DNA of 46,091 nucleotides from the NCBI GenBank assembly GCA_900155495.1, contig FTLJ01000780.1, positions 1 to 46,091 of the forward strand. The letters run 5' to 3'. The stretch comes from Porogramme epimiltina (taxonomy: Eukaryota > Basidiomycota > Agaricomycetes > Polyporales > Polyporaceae). The first letter of the stretch is position 1. The number at the start of each line of letters is the position of its first letter. Made by a program: the position numbers and the translations under genes. Below the pieces are notes generated by a model. The model saw only the letters and a list, made by a program, of their open reading frames with translations, ran no database searches and was not told the origin of the DNA. This document shows, in pieces, positions 20,605-31,733 of this stretch.

Positions 20605-22635
20605 TCAGGCTGCAGTAGTTACTGTTTCGTTGCGAGAGCCTTCTGCTCGATAGCTCGTAGGCGGAGGAGGGGTCGGGAGATCCAGCGCTTCGATGCGTTG
20701 CCGTTGCAGCTTAGGATGCAGCGGGAGACGCGTCCCTGTGCTCCACTGCATCCTCTCGTACACGCTCCCTTCGAGTTCCAGTCCGAGCACTAACGTCCGA
20801 CCGGAGGCATGCGGACAGGGCGCGAACACCAGACGAATTGTCCGCTCCGTCTCCCCGAACGCGCGCCTGCAGTCAGGCCAGTCCTCGATATGGTCCGTCG
20901 CGCAATCGTGCGCATGTCTGCTCCACGGGAGGTGCCATGTCGCGAGATGCTTGGGTTCTGCCCACGCCCAATGGCGCGGACGCGCGCCCTTCGGTGTAGA
21001 TTTGGTGCACAGCCCGAACATGATGCGTACCCCTTCCATGAGCGCGAAGTTCTCGAGCGTGAGGCGGATGGTATGAATGGATGCCGGGTCTGTAGAAGTC
21101 GTCCAGGTCCAAGGAAAGAGTTCGAGCGCAGCTAAGGCTTGCAGGAGGCATCTGGGGATACGAAATGGTGCTGGTGCAACATCAAGGGCAAAGCGGTGCA
21201 CAAGGTGTGCGCCGTCAGAACGAGAGGTCGTGTGTGGGTGTGCCATGATGTAGATATCGCGCCACGAAGCAACGACGGGCTTCCCCCGGAAGCGCAGATC
21301 GTAGAGGTCGCCACCGAGGCAGGCCACCCTCCTTATGGTATGAGCAAACTCGCCTTCTTGAAATGCCCAGGAAACACAGTACGTCTCGCGGGTTTGATCC
21401 AGGGCCTCGGTATCTGGAGCAGGATGAAGCAGCAGGCCAAGGTGCTGCTCCGGAGTCTCGCATAGGAGTACCGCGATGATGATCCCGTCTACTTCCGCTA
21501 CTGGAAAGCGACATTTCATCCCGTACGGCGTGATTTCAAAAGACGGGAGTTCGGTATGCGCTTGGCCAAATAATTGGCGTTCTTCCGAGTTGCAACCCCT
21601 CCTGGCGTTGTACTTTAAAATGGATAAGAATGAGGTTCTCGACAAGAAATATAACGGACATACCTCTTCCGACCCTTGAGCTCGCAGGTAGGGCTGACGA
21701 ACCGCGCTAGGAGAGAGATACGGCGTGTAACATACATTGAACCGTCCCTTGAACACTCTCGGGGATGGGGCGAATAGGAAGCGTTCCGTGTGGGTTGGGC
21801 CGTGGAATCCGGTGTGAACCTTGGAGAGGGAATCTCGCGGTCGGTCGTCGTCGCGCGAACAGTGCCACGAGCCCCATGCAAACAGAGACGTGTCGATCTT
21901 GTGCTTCACCAGCTCCGCCTGCAGCCGCTGGAACGCATGTCGCCCTTCTCCGTACAGCGTGGACATGTTGATACCGAGTAGGCCGAGGAGGCAATAGGCT
22001 TCGTCCTCGACGCGCGTCGTCTTGCGGTCCGCCGCCCACGACATTCGTCGCGCAACAGATGACTGCAGGAAGTCCCATTCGCGAGTGAGATACTTCGAAT
22101 AGATTCCGGTGCACTGCCAAAGAGGAATGCATAGGTCGTGTTTTGACCCGATTGGTTTCCACTCCAGAGACAGGAAGACAACGAATGCCGGAGCGAGTAA
22201 TTCTTGCAGGGTCCACCCTCGCGTGTGCCATCGCGCTCTCCGAAATTGAGACTCTTCGGCGAACGGATTGTCATCGAAATGAACATCTTCCAGGAAAACG
22301 TAGCAGACCTCGGCTAGGGAGTACCAGGTGAACATCGAGTTGATGGCCTCGGACAACTCCGTGCTGCTCGTCTTGTCGATGCAACAGGAGTCGATCCAAA
22401 CCCACGCGTACCCATCGCGCTCCGCGACCTCACAATACCTCCGGATCTTCTCGCCCACGTGGTTTCGAGGATTTTCGTCGGCGTTCCTACAGCGCGCGAT
22501 GATAGCTTGAATGTCCTGATAGGTCTGCTCGCCATCGTGGTCCCAGGTGTGAGAGAGAATGGCATAACCTTCAGTGACGGCAGCAGGGTTGGTGAAGTAC
22601 CGCAGCTCTGTGCAGGCGGTACTGAGGAGCCACAT
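20605..22635 (-). CDS. HET-domain protein HET-E (stop-free internal intron)
   Basis: The whole region 20605-22635 is one open frame of 676 codons. At the position where every paralogue has its intron there is GTATGT...TTTTAAAG (21663 to 21613), exactly 51 bp, with no stop in frame. Exons 21664-22635 and 20605-21612 would give 659 residues if spliced; retention adds 17 residues. Motifs: YAILSHTW, WIDSCCIDK, RGWTLQELLAP, TRVEDEAYCLLGLLGINMSTLYGEG, then GMKCRFPVAEVDG, RHWAWAE, HDCATDHIEDWP, and FGETERTIRL (Glu replaces the usual Asp). The tail is short with a small proline cluster. The first line is more divergent than usual (TEGYAILSHTW in place of PGGYAILSHTW). Leader intron 22647-22717 (GTGAGT...CTATAG). 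Confidence 0.9.
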   Translation of the reverse strand: MWLLSTACTELRYFTNPAAVTEGYAILSHTWDHDGEQTYQDIQAIIARCRNADENPRNHVGEKIRRYCEVAERDGYAWVWIDSCCIDKTSSTELSEAINSMFTWYSLAEVCYVFLEDVHFDDNPFAEESQFRRARWHTRGWTLQELLAPAFVVFLSLEWKPIGSKHDLCIPLWQCTGIYSKYLTREWDFLQSSVARRMSWAADRKTTRVEDEAYCLLGLLGINMSTLYGEGRHAFQRLQAELVKHKIDTSLFAWGSWHCSRDDDRPRDSLSKVHTGFHGPTHTERFLFAPSPRVFKGRFNVCYTPYLSPSAVRQPYLRAQGSEEVCPLYFLSRTSFLSILKYNARRGCNSEERQLFGQAHTELPSFEITPYGMKCRFPVAEVDGIIIAVLLCETPEQHLGLLLHPAPDTEALDQTRETYCVSWAFQEGEFAHTIRRVACLGGDLYDLRFRGKPVVASWRDIYIMAHPHTTSRSDGAHLVHRFALDVAPAPFRIPRCLLQALAALELFPWTWTTSTDPASIHTIRLTLENFALMEGVRIMFGLCTKSTPKGARPRHWAWAEPKHLATWHLPWSRHAHDCATDHIEDWPDCRRAFGETERTIRLVFAPCPHASGRTLVLGLELEGSVYERMQWSTGTRLPLHPKLQRQRIEALDLPTPPPPTSYRAEGSRNETVTTAA

Positions 22636-22717
22636 CCTTCAGTGACCTATAGGAAAGAGAGCGAAATGAGTTGTCTGTTGAACATCTATAGGAATAATAC
22701 GCCACTACGCGACTCAC

Positions 22718-23723
22718 GGTGTAGTAAGAAACGTGTGCCTGAAGCGACAGGGCGGAGTTGGTGGTAGCTCGGAAGAAGGTCTGAATGGAATAGCCACATA
22801 TACCCCTTCCATCCAGGCAGTGAAACCATTTGACGTAGGAGCGCAGTCAGCATCCGGCCGGTGACGCTACAAGAACGCGCTGGATGTGCGGTACGGCCAA
22901 CGGGAAAGGTGGCACTTTTCCAACCCTGCGGTGGCGGAGGCGCTGAGAGCGCTGTGTGACACGTCAACGACAGGGAACAAACGGCTGCCGCCCTGCACCC
23001 CTAGTGGGTCTAAGCTCGGTAATGTCACTCGTGGGGAGCTACTACTGCACAGCGTTTGAGCTTTTAACAGGGTCGACTGGACCATTGGCAAGTGCCGTCG
23101 TCTTCAAGAGCGCGATAAGCTCCAATGATACACCGAATGAATTGTCATGCAAGTGGCCCAGGTTCTTCCGCGAGTAGTTTCGAAGTGATGCGAGTTGCCT
23201 ACAGGAATACTATGCGTGTACACCATTCCGTGTATCCTATAGGATACAGCGCTCCTCGCTCCTGGGTCGAGCCAAAGGGTTGTCTTCAACGCTCGACCTT
23301 GACCGCGCTACCGAAACCTCCGCCCGGCCGCTGATCGCATCGTACGCGAGAAAACGTGGAGGTTTCGAGCGCTGTAGAGCCACCGGTGGTCACCGCCGGT
23401 ACAAGTTTCGATGGACAAGGTCGGTACCTGGGGCCTGAAGGGCGGAGGGGCGGTATGGTACAGGAGGGGTCGCGCCCACGCCCTGGCGAAGGGAGGCTCC
23501 GAATAACGTTCGGACGCGGTACCGGTGACAGGCACGGGTTCACGCGGACGTGCGGCTATGGGGCATGGGGCACAGCATTGTTTGACAAAATGCGGGGGGC
23601 ACAGTATGGGGCGTCGACGTTGCGTCCGTCGGCAAGGACTCCCGAACGATCGCGCGTACGACATCACTGCGCGTGGCTCGGAGGTGTGTGCGAGTACAAG
23701 GGTGCCCATAGTGAGCCTGGGCT
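22718..23723. other. Intergenic, HET-E promoter side
   Basis: Tandem gap of 1 kb. Frames near 23308-23857 on both strands are open because the DNA is GC-rich; none matches a domain, and no convincing extra exon of HET-F was found. Confidence 0.5.
22794..22806 (-). promoter_or_regulatory. Possible TATA element of HET-E
   Basis: The minus strand reads GGGGTATATGTGG about 77 bp upstream of the HET-E leader-intron donor. Position and sequence fit a fungal TATA box; there is no other support. Confidence 0.3.
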
Positions 23724-26091
23724 TCACGTATCAACTTGATGGTGACGCCGTAGGCGGAAGGCGCGGAGGGCTGCGCGGAGCCGAAAGAGGACTTGGCGCG
23801 GGGTTCGGGAGGCTGTGTCGTCCTGTGTAACAGGGTCGGGGGCGGGGGGCTGTCCAACTAAGAGAGAAAGGCGCGCCGAAGAGAAGGAGGGGGCGGGTAG
23901 GGACGTGTCTCGCCGCAGCCAAGACTCCGGGAACGGGAAGTTGCTTTCTGCTGGTAGAACGAGGACGGACGGAAGCGAGCTGGCGAGCGGCGGTGCGGGT
24001 GGTGCCAGTGGGACCGCGCCAAGTGCATCATCCGCATCTGTAGATAGCTGAAGAACATGCTGAGTATGTCCAGACGCAAACCAAGGGGCGACGGGCTCGG
24101 GCGGCGTGTTGATATCGGCGGCCTGGTGCTCCTTTGTAGGCGGCTCCGTGTCAGGCTGTCCACGCCAGTGAAGGGCTACGCCTTCAGCATGCTGCAGCCT
24201 CTCGTACACGTTTCCCAAGAGCTCGAGATTGAGCACGAGCGTCCGCACCGGTGCGTGCGGGCACGGAGTGAATCGTAACCGCACTCTTCGCTCGGCGTTA
24301 CCGAAGTCGCACGTGCTTCCCGTCCAGCCCTCGATGTGGTCCGTCGCGCAGTCGTGCGCAGTCTTGCTCCAGGGCTCGTCCCAAGTCTCGAGATATGACA
24401 CCTCGTCCCACGCCCAATGACACGGAGGTGCACCAGGCGGTACTTTGCCGCACAGCCCAATCATGACCCGGATCGCCTCCGATGCGAAGGTGTTCTCGAG
24501 CACAACCCCCATGACGTAAATTGACGCCGAGTCCGAGTACGCGCGCCACGTTTGAGGAAACAACTTGAGTCTGGCCAAAGCTTGCAATAGGGACCTCGGG
24601 ACGCGGAAGGGGGAGGGGGCAAAATCGGGAAGGAAGCGTTGGATGAGATGCGCACCGTCCGAGCGCTCTGTCGGGCGTGGATGTGCTACTATGTAGATGT
24701 CGCGCCACGACGCCACGACGGGCTGGTCGCGGAAGTGTAGGTTGTAGAGGTCGCCGCCCAGAGAAACGAGCCGCCTGGATGTCTGGCTAAAGTCGCTTTT
24801 CTGGAATGCCCAAGAGACATAGTAGGCTTTGCGGGTAGGGTCTTGAGCGACGTGATCCGGGGCCGGGTGAAGAAAGATGCCCAGATGTTCTTCGTTCGTC
24901 TCGCAGAGGAGTACGGCAATAGTCACTCCGTCGATCTCGGCAATGGGAAAACGACACTTCATGCCATGTAGAGTGACTTCAAAGGAGGGGAGCTCCACGT
25001 GACCGAAGGGACCTCGCTCTTGCAACTCGCTCGTGATCCTAAGGTTGTCCTGGTGCTTTGTGGTAAATGACTTGTTAGAAGATATGCCGGCTACGAGGGC
25101 AGGGCGTAAGACACACCTCGTCGGACCATTGAGTCTGCAAGTAAGGCTGCAGAACGTCGTCTCCCCAGAGAAACGGCGTGTAGTGTACATAGTGCCTTCC
25201 TCTGAACTCCCGGGGTGATGTAGCGAACAAAAACTTTTCCAAGTGGTGGGGGGTGTAAAACCCAGAGTGGATGTCGAATAGGGAGGCCTGGGGGAGCGCA
25301 TTGTCGCGAGGTTCATGCCATGACCCCCATGCGAATATCGACGTGTCCAAGTTCTTCTTCACTAGCTTCGCCTGCAGACGCTGAAATGCCTGTCGTCCTT
25401 CGCCGTACAGTGTTGGCATGTTGATGCCGAAGAGACCAAGGAGGCAGTAGGCTTCGTCCTCCACGCGAGTAGCCTTGCGATCGGCAGCCCACGCCATACG
25501 CCTAGCGATCGGGGCAGAGCGAAAGTCCCATTGCCGGGTGAGGTACTCCTGACTGATCCCCGTGCACTCCTCGATGAGTCGGCAGAGGTCGTGCTTCGTC
25601 CCGATGGGCTTCCACTCTTGAGACATGAATATGACGAACGCGGGCGCGAGGAGTTCTTGCAGCGTCCATCCACGAGTGTGCCACCGAGCCTTCCGGAACT
25701 CCGATTCCTCGGCGTAGGGATCGTCGTTGAAATGGACGTCTTCCAGATATGCATAGCAGACTTCGGAGAGTGCGTACCAGTTGAACATGGAGTTCACCGC
25801 CTCCGACAACTCCGTGCTACTCCCCTTATTGATGCAGCACGAGTCCAGCCATACCCAGGAATACCCGTCGAGCTCCGCGACCTCGCAACACCTCCGGACC
25901 TTCTCGTCGACGCGATCGCGAGGGTTGTCGCAAGTCTTCTCGCACTCCGAAACAGTCGCCATTACTTCCTCGAATGTTTGCTCGCCGCGGTCTTGATTCC
26001 ATGTGTGCGAGATGACGGCGTAACCTCCGGGAACGGTGCCCGGATCAGCGAAGTAGTGAAGTTCGGCGCGGGATGTGTTCAGGAGCCACAT
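23724..26091 (-). CDS. HET-domain protein HET-F with Pro-rich tail
   Basis: Exons 25117-26091 and 23724-25055 give 768 residues; the 61-bp intron is GTGTGT...CACAAAG and carries a stop in frame. Motifs: YAVISHTW (Val for Ile), WLDSCCINK (Leu for Ile), RGWTLQELLAP, TRVEDEAYCLLGLFGINMPTLYGEG. The second module has GMKCRFPIAEIDG, LGGDLYNLHFRDQPV (Asp-Gln where others have Gly-Lys), WRDIYI, CHWAWDE, HDCATDHIEGWT, and FGNAERRVRL. The long tail of about 150 residues is rich in Pro, Ala and Ser (APPAPPLASSLPS) and ends in an Arg-rich stretch (LRAALRAFRLRRHHQ). Leader intron 26100-26153 (GTAATG...CCGCAG) ends eight bases before the ATG. Tandem with HET-E. Confidence 0.89.
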
Positions 26092-26153
26092 TGAGCGACC
26101 TGCGGCCAGATGGCTTGAGAACAGTCATATTTCATACAGCGCAGAAACATTAC

Positions 26154-26719
26154 CGGCAACACGCGTGACAGAAGAGAGCTAGTTGAAGGGATGGACCTTC
26201 GAAGACGAGAATGATGAAGGTTGGGGAGAGGAGCAAATAGCAGATAGTCCGGCGACTTCATCATGACGATTTTCGTGCAGTAGCTGGGGCGATGAGATAT
26301 GGCAGCAAAGTCTTCCCAGCCCCGTCAGTGTGTCGATGGAGGCAGTGTGAGTAGTAATGACAGAAGGCAAGTGACCTAGAGGAGGCTCCTATGCGGCACG
26401 CTAACCCAGACAAGCACCGGCGCTAGCGCAGAACAAGTCCGATCAACTCGGCATGCGGAGATGCCGCACAGTGCCATGACTTCCCCTCTTCAATCACACC
26501 GTCGACCCAGCGAACACTCTTATCCTCAGTACACTAGAACGGTGCCACTTGTCTACCAGACTCATGGAACTTGGGGCGTGTCCCGCGCGCCACCCGGACC
26601 CCCGCCAAAACAGTGAGTGATAAACATCAAACTCATGTACAAGTACTACAGCTGACTCCTGAGGATAATACTCAAACAGGAGACCCGTCTACGATCCGAT
26701 GAGGCGCATCCACACCATC
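26154..26719. other. Intergenic, HET-F promoter side
   Basis: No gene recognised. Only short frames; holds the HET-F promoter and the HET-G 3' UTR. Confidence 0.5.
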
Positions 26720-28714
26720 CTAAGGATTGACATAGGTCGGAGAGGGTAAGACGTGATTTGGCTCGGAGGACCCCACGGCGTTCGACACCGCGGGCGAAAG
26801 ATACACCCCTGCATCGCGCTGCAGCTTCTCATACACGCTCCCACACAACTCGAGTCGGAGCATGCGTGTCCGCACAGGCGCGTGTGGGCACGGCGCGAAC
26901 GAGAGACGGATCTTGCGCTCGGCGTCGCCGAACTCACGCGTGCGCTCTGGCCATGCATCGATGTGATCCACCGCACAGCTGTGTCCCCCGGACCGGCCGT
27001 TCTTGGAGTACCAGTTCGGGGCGTGCGTGTTCTCAGCCCAAGCCCAGTGGCACAGGGGCGCATCTGGGGGCTGATTAGTCTTCGAGCACAGCCCGAGTTC
27101 GATATGAATTTCCGTGAATGTAGAGGGGCTGCTGAAGTAAAGATGTATTTTGTAGGAATCGATCGAGTTGGGAGACTGTGGAAAAGGAGGGGAGTACGGA
27201 AGGAGACCCAGGGCGGCGAAAGCGCGGACAAGGTAGCGGGGGATGCGGAAAGGCAAGGGAGGGTTATCCGGTTGAAGATACAGCACCAGATGGGCGCCGT
27301 CTGAACGTTCGTGCGCATGAGGTTGTGAGCGGATTAACACGTCGCGCCATGTCGGCTGAAGTTGCTTTCCTCGAAATTGTAGATGATACAGATCCCCACC
27401 AAGGCAAGCCATCCTGGGAATGTCATAGGTCGGGTGATTTTCGATGATCCTTGAGACGTAGTACGTCTTGCAACTCAGATCCTGGAACTCTGTTTCTTTC
27501 GCGGGATGCAGGAACAAGCCGACATGGTCCGTATTGGTCTTGGCGAGGAGTACCATGATAGTGATCCCGTCGATCTCTGCTATAGGAAAGCGACATTTCA
27601 TACCGCGGCTAGTGACCTCGAAGGATGGCAGATCGATCTGATCGAACGGCCCCGTCCTCCGTGATATAAGCCCGGGTGGCCCCTGATTCTGCAAAAACAT
27701 GAGCACATCACGATGGTCGACGCAGGACAAAAATATACCCACAGTTTCAGTGAGCCACTGGAAAGTTTGGTACGGTTGAAGAACTTCCGACCCGGTAAGA
27801 ATTGGTGTATACTGCAGGTCCGCTCTACCGAATTCGCGAGGTGACATCGCGAAGAGAAATCGTTCCATATGATAGACGTCATGGAAGTCATTCAACGTCT
27901 TGTAGAGAGAGACCAGGGGAAACGCGTCATACTCCGCGCGGTATAGCTCCCCCCACGCAAAAAGGGTGGTATCGGAGGACTGCCTCGCGAGCTCCGTCTG
28001 GAGTCGTTGGAATGCCTGCCGCCCTTCCCCATACAGCGTAGGCATGTTGATCCCGAAAAGGCCTAGAAGGCAGTACGCCTCGTCCTCGACCCGAGTGGTT
28101 CTGCGCGCCGCCGCCCACGTCATCCGCGTCGCGATCGCAGCCTTGAGAAAGTCCATCTGCCGTGTGAGAAAGCCGCTCCGTATGCCTGTGCACTCATCAA
28201 GGATGTCGCAGAGGTCGTGCTTGGTCCCGATCGGCATCCACTCTTGCGATAGGAACACGACGAACGACGGGGCGAGCAGCTCTTGGAGCGTCCACCCACG
28301 CGTGTGCCACCGCGCGCATCGGAACTCCGAACCCTTTGCATGGAGGTCGTCGTTCGTGTGCACGTCTTCGAGGTACGCGTAGCACACCTCGGAGTGGGCG
28401 TACCAGGTGAACATGGAGTTGATCGCTTCAGATAGCTCCGTACTACTCTCCTTGTTGATGCAGCAGGAGTCGATCCAGACCCATGCGTATCCGTCGCGCT
28501 CCGCAACCTCGCAGCATCGCCGTATCTTGTCAGAGACATAGTCTCGCGGGCTCCGCCCAGTGCTCTGGCACCGGGCAACGATTCTCTGGACTTCCTGGAA
28601 CGTCTGTTCGCCGTTTGTGGACCACGTGTGGGACAGGATGGCGTATCCTTCATGAAGGGCAGTGTAGTCTGTGAAGTGATGGAGCTCTGCAGAAGAAGTA
28701 CGGAGTAGCCACAT
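26720..28714 (-). CDS. HET-domain protein HET-G (stop-free internal intron)
   Basis: A single open frame of 664 codons. At the conserved intron position, 27742 to 27689, a 54-bp GTGGGT...TTGCAG segment has no stop in frame, so both splicing (exons 27743-28714 and 26720-27688, 646 residues) and retention (18 residues more) yield full proteins. The nearby GTATAT donor would shift the frame. Motifs: YAILSHTW, WIDSCCINK, RGWTLQELLAP, TRVEDEAYCLLGLFGINMPTLYGEG; module with GMKCRFPIAEIDG, CHWAWAE, HSCAVDHIDAWP (variant of HDCATDH), FGDAERKIRL. The tail is very short. The linker TGPFDQIDLPSFEVTS groups it with HET-C. Leader intron 28723-28778 (GTATCA...CATAG). Confidence 0.9.
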   Translation of the reverse strand: MWLLRTSSAELHHFTDYTALHEGYAILSHTWSTNGEQTFQEVQRIVARCQSTGRSPRDYVSDKIRRCCEVAERDGYAWVWIDSCCINKESSTELSEAINSMFTWYAHSEVCYAYLEDVHTNDDLHAKGSEFRCARWHTRGWTLQELLAPSFVVFLSQEWMPIGTKHDLCDILDECTGIRSGFLTRQMDFLKAAIATRMTWAAARRTTRVEDEAYCLLGLFGINMPTLYGEGRQAFQRLQTELARQSSDTTLFAWGELYRAEYDAFPLVSLYKTLNDFHDVYHMERFLFAMSPREFGRADLQYTPILTGSEVLQPYQTFQWLTETVGIFLSCVDHRDVLMFLQNQGPPGLISRRTGPFDQIDLPSFEVTSRGMKCRFPIAEIDGITIMVLLAKTNTDHVGLFLHPAKETEFQDLSCKTYYVSRIIENHPTYDIPRMACLGGDLYHLQFRGKQLQPTWRDVLIRSQPHAHERSDGAHLVLYLQPDNPPLPFRIPRYLVRAFAALGLLPYSPPFPQSPNSIDSYKIHLYFSSPSTFTEIHIELGLCSKTNQPPDAPLCHWAWAENTHAPNWYSKNGRSGGHSCAVDHIDAWPERTREFGDAERKIRLSFAPCPHAPVRTRMLRLELCGSVYEKLQRDAGVYLSPAVSNAVGSSEPNHVLPSPTYVNP

Positions 28715-28778
28715 CGAAAAGCCTATGACAATGGGAAGTTAGCTACTGCTATACCGCCATCCGTACAAGCAATGATAC

Positions 28779-29440
28779 CTACAATGGGGGTTGAGATTGT
28801 AGATTGGAGATGCTTGTATGCGAAGATAATAGCGGAGACGTTACACGGATACTTTGGGGCTGAATCGTGCACACCAGATTGTGAGCTCAATGTTCACACG
28901 CTATGAATGAGGGTTAGAGAAAGGCGGAAATGAATTTAACGCGCCGAGCACGGACTGCACGCCTTGCCGTAGAGCCAACTTGAAGTTCTCTTCGTAGAAG
29001 CGCTGAACAGGCAACTAGAGGCATCGTCCCAAGCTGATCAATGCTACACATCATGCGCCATCATGCTTCCGCGATCTACCTCCATGACTATAGCGGACTT
29101 CGTATCCACAACATTTCGGCACCCAGCACGATTGAAGGACTAGCGCGTGGATTACAGGCAAAGCCTAAACCGTAGAACGTACGTGCAAAACCGTTACAAC
29201 CAGGGCATTAGCTTCGGAGGGACGTAAGATGGCGATGGTCATCCGGACGGCATCGTCGCGCACGGACCGTGCCGCGCACGACATCAGCGCCGGATGGTGG
29301 ACAGGTGAGGGACGGCAGCGGGCGGTGCGCTGGTATCAGCCACATGTGAGGGGCAGAGCGTCCGAGAGAGCATGCAGGAACGCGAACGCGAATACATTAT
29401 TTTCGGACACAGCGACAACGACGACAGCGGGGTACGGAGC
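28779..29440. other. Intergenic between HET-G and ERD2
   Basis: Tandem minus-strand gap. No frame with a recognisable domain; contains the HET-G promoter and the ERD2 3' UTR. Confidence 0.5.
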
Positions 29441-30784
29441 TCATGCAGGCAGCTCGAACTTCTGTCCTTGCAGCACCCTGCCACCACGATCATGTCAGCA
29501 ATGGGAACGCACGCAAACAAGTACAAGGGGAGATGGGGAGGTATAGATGGAAAAGGAACGTACTTCGTGAAGTATACGTAGAAGAAGTCGAGATAGAGCG
29601 CAGTCTGCACGAGACCTGCGGTGACGGCGATGGGGTCGACCATGTCCTCGGTGAAGTATCTGCAGAACGCGTTAGCACCCGGTGACATCGCTTATGCGTG
29701 CACGCGAGCCTGCCGAGCGCGTGGCGATCGCGGTTTTGCGGCAGGACGCGCCCCGCACGCGTCCGCCCCGCGCGCAGGCGGGCAGGACACGAAGCCCGCT
29801 AGGATGACACGTGGCACAATGACGTACCTGTAGATCCAATTAGGGATGTAGAGCGCCCTGTATGCGCCGAGGGCAGCCAGGTAGTGCGTCGTGATGGTCT
29901 CGGCCTCGCCGGTGCGCTGGAGGAGGAACAGCTGGGGGAGGATGGCGACGGACTCGAGGAAGATGGAGAAGGACCACAAGAGCTCGGGGAGGGTGAACCT
30001 GTAGTGGAAGAGGAGGGCAAGGAGTGTGCAGGGGCCCAGGAGGTATTCGATGCGGAACGTGTCTATCGACGGGTCGTGTGTTGGCCTACATGGAGGAGGC
30101 ATCAGCAACGGGGAAAGGGGGAGGGGCGACATGGCGGAAATTCTTGAGGGGAGGAGAGGAACGTGAAGAGATATATGCTCACCGGTACCTGACCTTCATA
30201 AGGTAGAGGATGTAGCAACTACTCGCGATGAAGAACACCTTCATGGTGAAGTTGTACAGCGATACCCATTCATAGAAGAGATCGAGGTAGCGAGCGATGA
30301 ACACTGTCGCGTAGAGTGCTTGGGTCTTGAAGGAAATGCCTGTGTATATCGGTTAGACCGCCGTCCGGACGCTCAGCCGTGTTCTCGGAAACCGAAGAAT
30401 GAGCATAAGCCTAGGCTGTGCCGGCATTCGATACACCACACCCGTCCACAACGCACAGTGCATCTTGGTGCCCCCAACCATTCCCGACGTCATCCAACAC
30501 GAGCTTTTACACCAGGCACGATGGTCCCATCAGACGCGACGCGTCTTTCCAGCCGTGTTTGCCATGCGTTTGTTCCACGACACCATAACCCGAACTTCCA
30601 AGGTCGCCAGAGAAAACCAAGAGCTCACCTCGACATGACCGGGTTGACTGAATCTTCTGCAGCAAAATAAATATGGACGCCAAGTGGGACAAATCCCCTG
30701 GAAACCAGACACGTCGTTCAGCGTCGTGCGAAGCAGCAGTATTGGAGAGTTGAAAGACACACCGAAGAGCCGGAAGAGATTCAT
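29441..30784 (-). CDS. ERD2: ER lumen protein-retaining receptor (KDEL/HDEL receptor)
   Basis: Retrieves H/KDEL-tagged luminal proteins from the Golgi to the ER. Six exons, 30763-30784 (22 nt), 30629-30697, 30183-30339, 29828-30085, 29564-29659 and 29441-29477, give 212 residues, the standard length. The reading runs [20 protein letters not shown], then [94 protein letters not shown] and a C-terminal [11 protein letters not shown]. Every junction is in frame at a GT-AG border. Seven hydrophobic segments fit the known fold. Two introns here are longer than usual for this window (nearly 290 bp before exon 2's successor and about 170 bp before exon 5). It is a single-copy housekeeping gene sitting inside the HET array. 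Confidence 0.96.
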
Positions 30785-31733
30785 GGCGAAGAGACGAAAG
30801 TGCAGCTGGGAGGAGAAGAAGAGTGCCTGGCAGCGGGGACGGTGACGGGGAGCTTTGCTCCTGCGAGTTGCCTGCGACGTGTAAGTTGGCCCACGCGAGC
30901 GAGCGTCGCGCCAGCTCGGCTCTTCCCGGCATCCCCTTTCGGCCAACCCCAGCTTAGGGTCTGGCTTCTTCAGAGCTGCTGACGTCACACCATATGTTGT
31001 TCCACCTGCTGCGCACTGACGCACCATGACAATCTGCTTCCTCCGACTTTGAGGAAGGTATTAGGAGAAAACCCCCGCATTTTCCGTATACCGCAGCACG
31101 AATGCCGGACAGAATCATAGCGTCTAGGTGTGATCCTACCGCCGGCAGGTGCGCCACGCCGCTGAGATCATAACGACTCGTGGGGGCTCGAGAGTCGAGA
31201 CTCGAACTCAGGCCACGCCTTGCGCACTTCAGTGCTACACAACCATGTTCGCGGGTTCTACACTTCAGCCGATGGCATGAGCTCAGGCTCTACTGATTCT
31301 GCTGTAATCTGGCGTCAACGAGGTCTTCTTGCGGGTCTTGTGCTTCCACACAAAATCGTCACCAGAGCCTTGTCACATGCCTCTTCTTCGCATCGGCAGG
31401 TACGGTCCTGCCCATATGCTTCCGGTGCCTATGACACGGGTCTTCTCCTGTTCCGCTTCGAGCTGTCCGTGCAGCCTCGATGCTTGCATTGCGAGACTCG
31501 CTTCTCCGCGTATCAGATCGTCCCTCAGATTAGAGTGTCCTCTCAAGCCGCTCTAGCCTCCTTATCTTTTACTTACTCCGTCAGGCCGTCACGCGTCAGG
31601 CCTCAGGCTCTATCCATACAAACTTGATCCCATCCCAGTACGCAACTCCTTGCATCATCCCAGTAAGTTGACATTCACTTTCCATCAATTTGGAGCTCAC
31701 CAATCATTCCTTCGTATATTCAGAACCCACACT
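30785..31733. promoter_or_regulatory. Divergent intergenic region, ERD2 / HET-H
   Basis: About 0.95 kb between two divergent starts. On the HET-H side a leader intron at 31663-31723 has donor GTAAGT and acceptor ATTCAG ten bases before the ATG. No further gene is recognised; a tRNA-like B-box near 31199 was examined and rejected. Confidence 0.45.

Noticed and set aside
31170..31245. tRNA-like B-box (minus strand GAGTTCGAGTC) upstream of HET-H
   Set aside because: The T-stem pairs at only about four positions and no acceptor stem or proper A-box at the right distance could be drawn, so no cloverleaf is supported.
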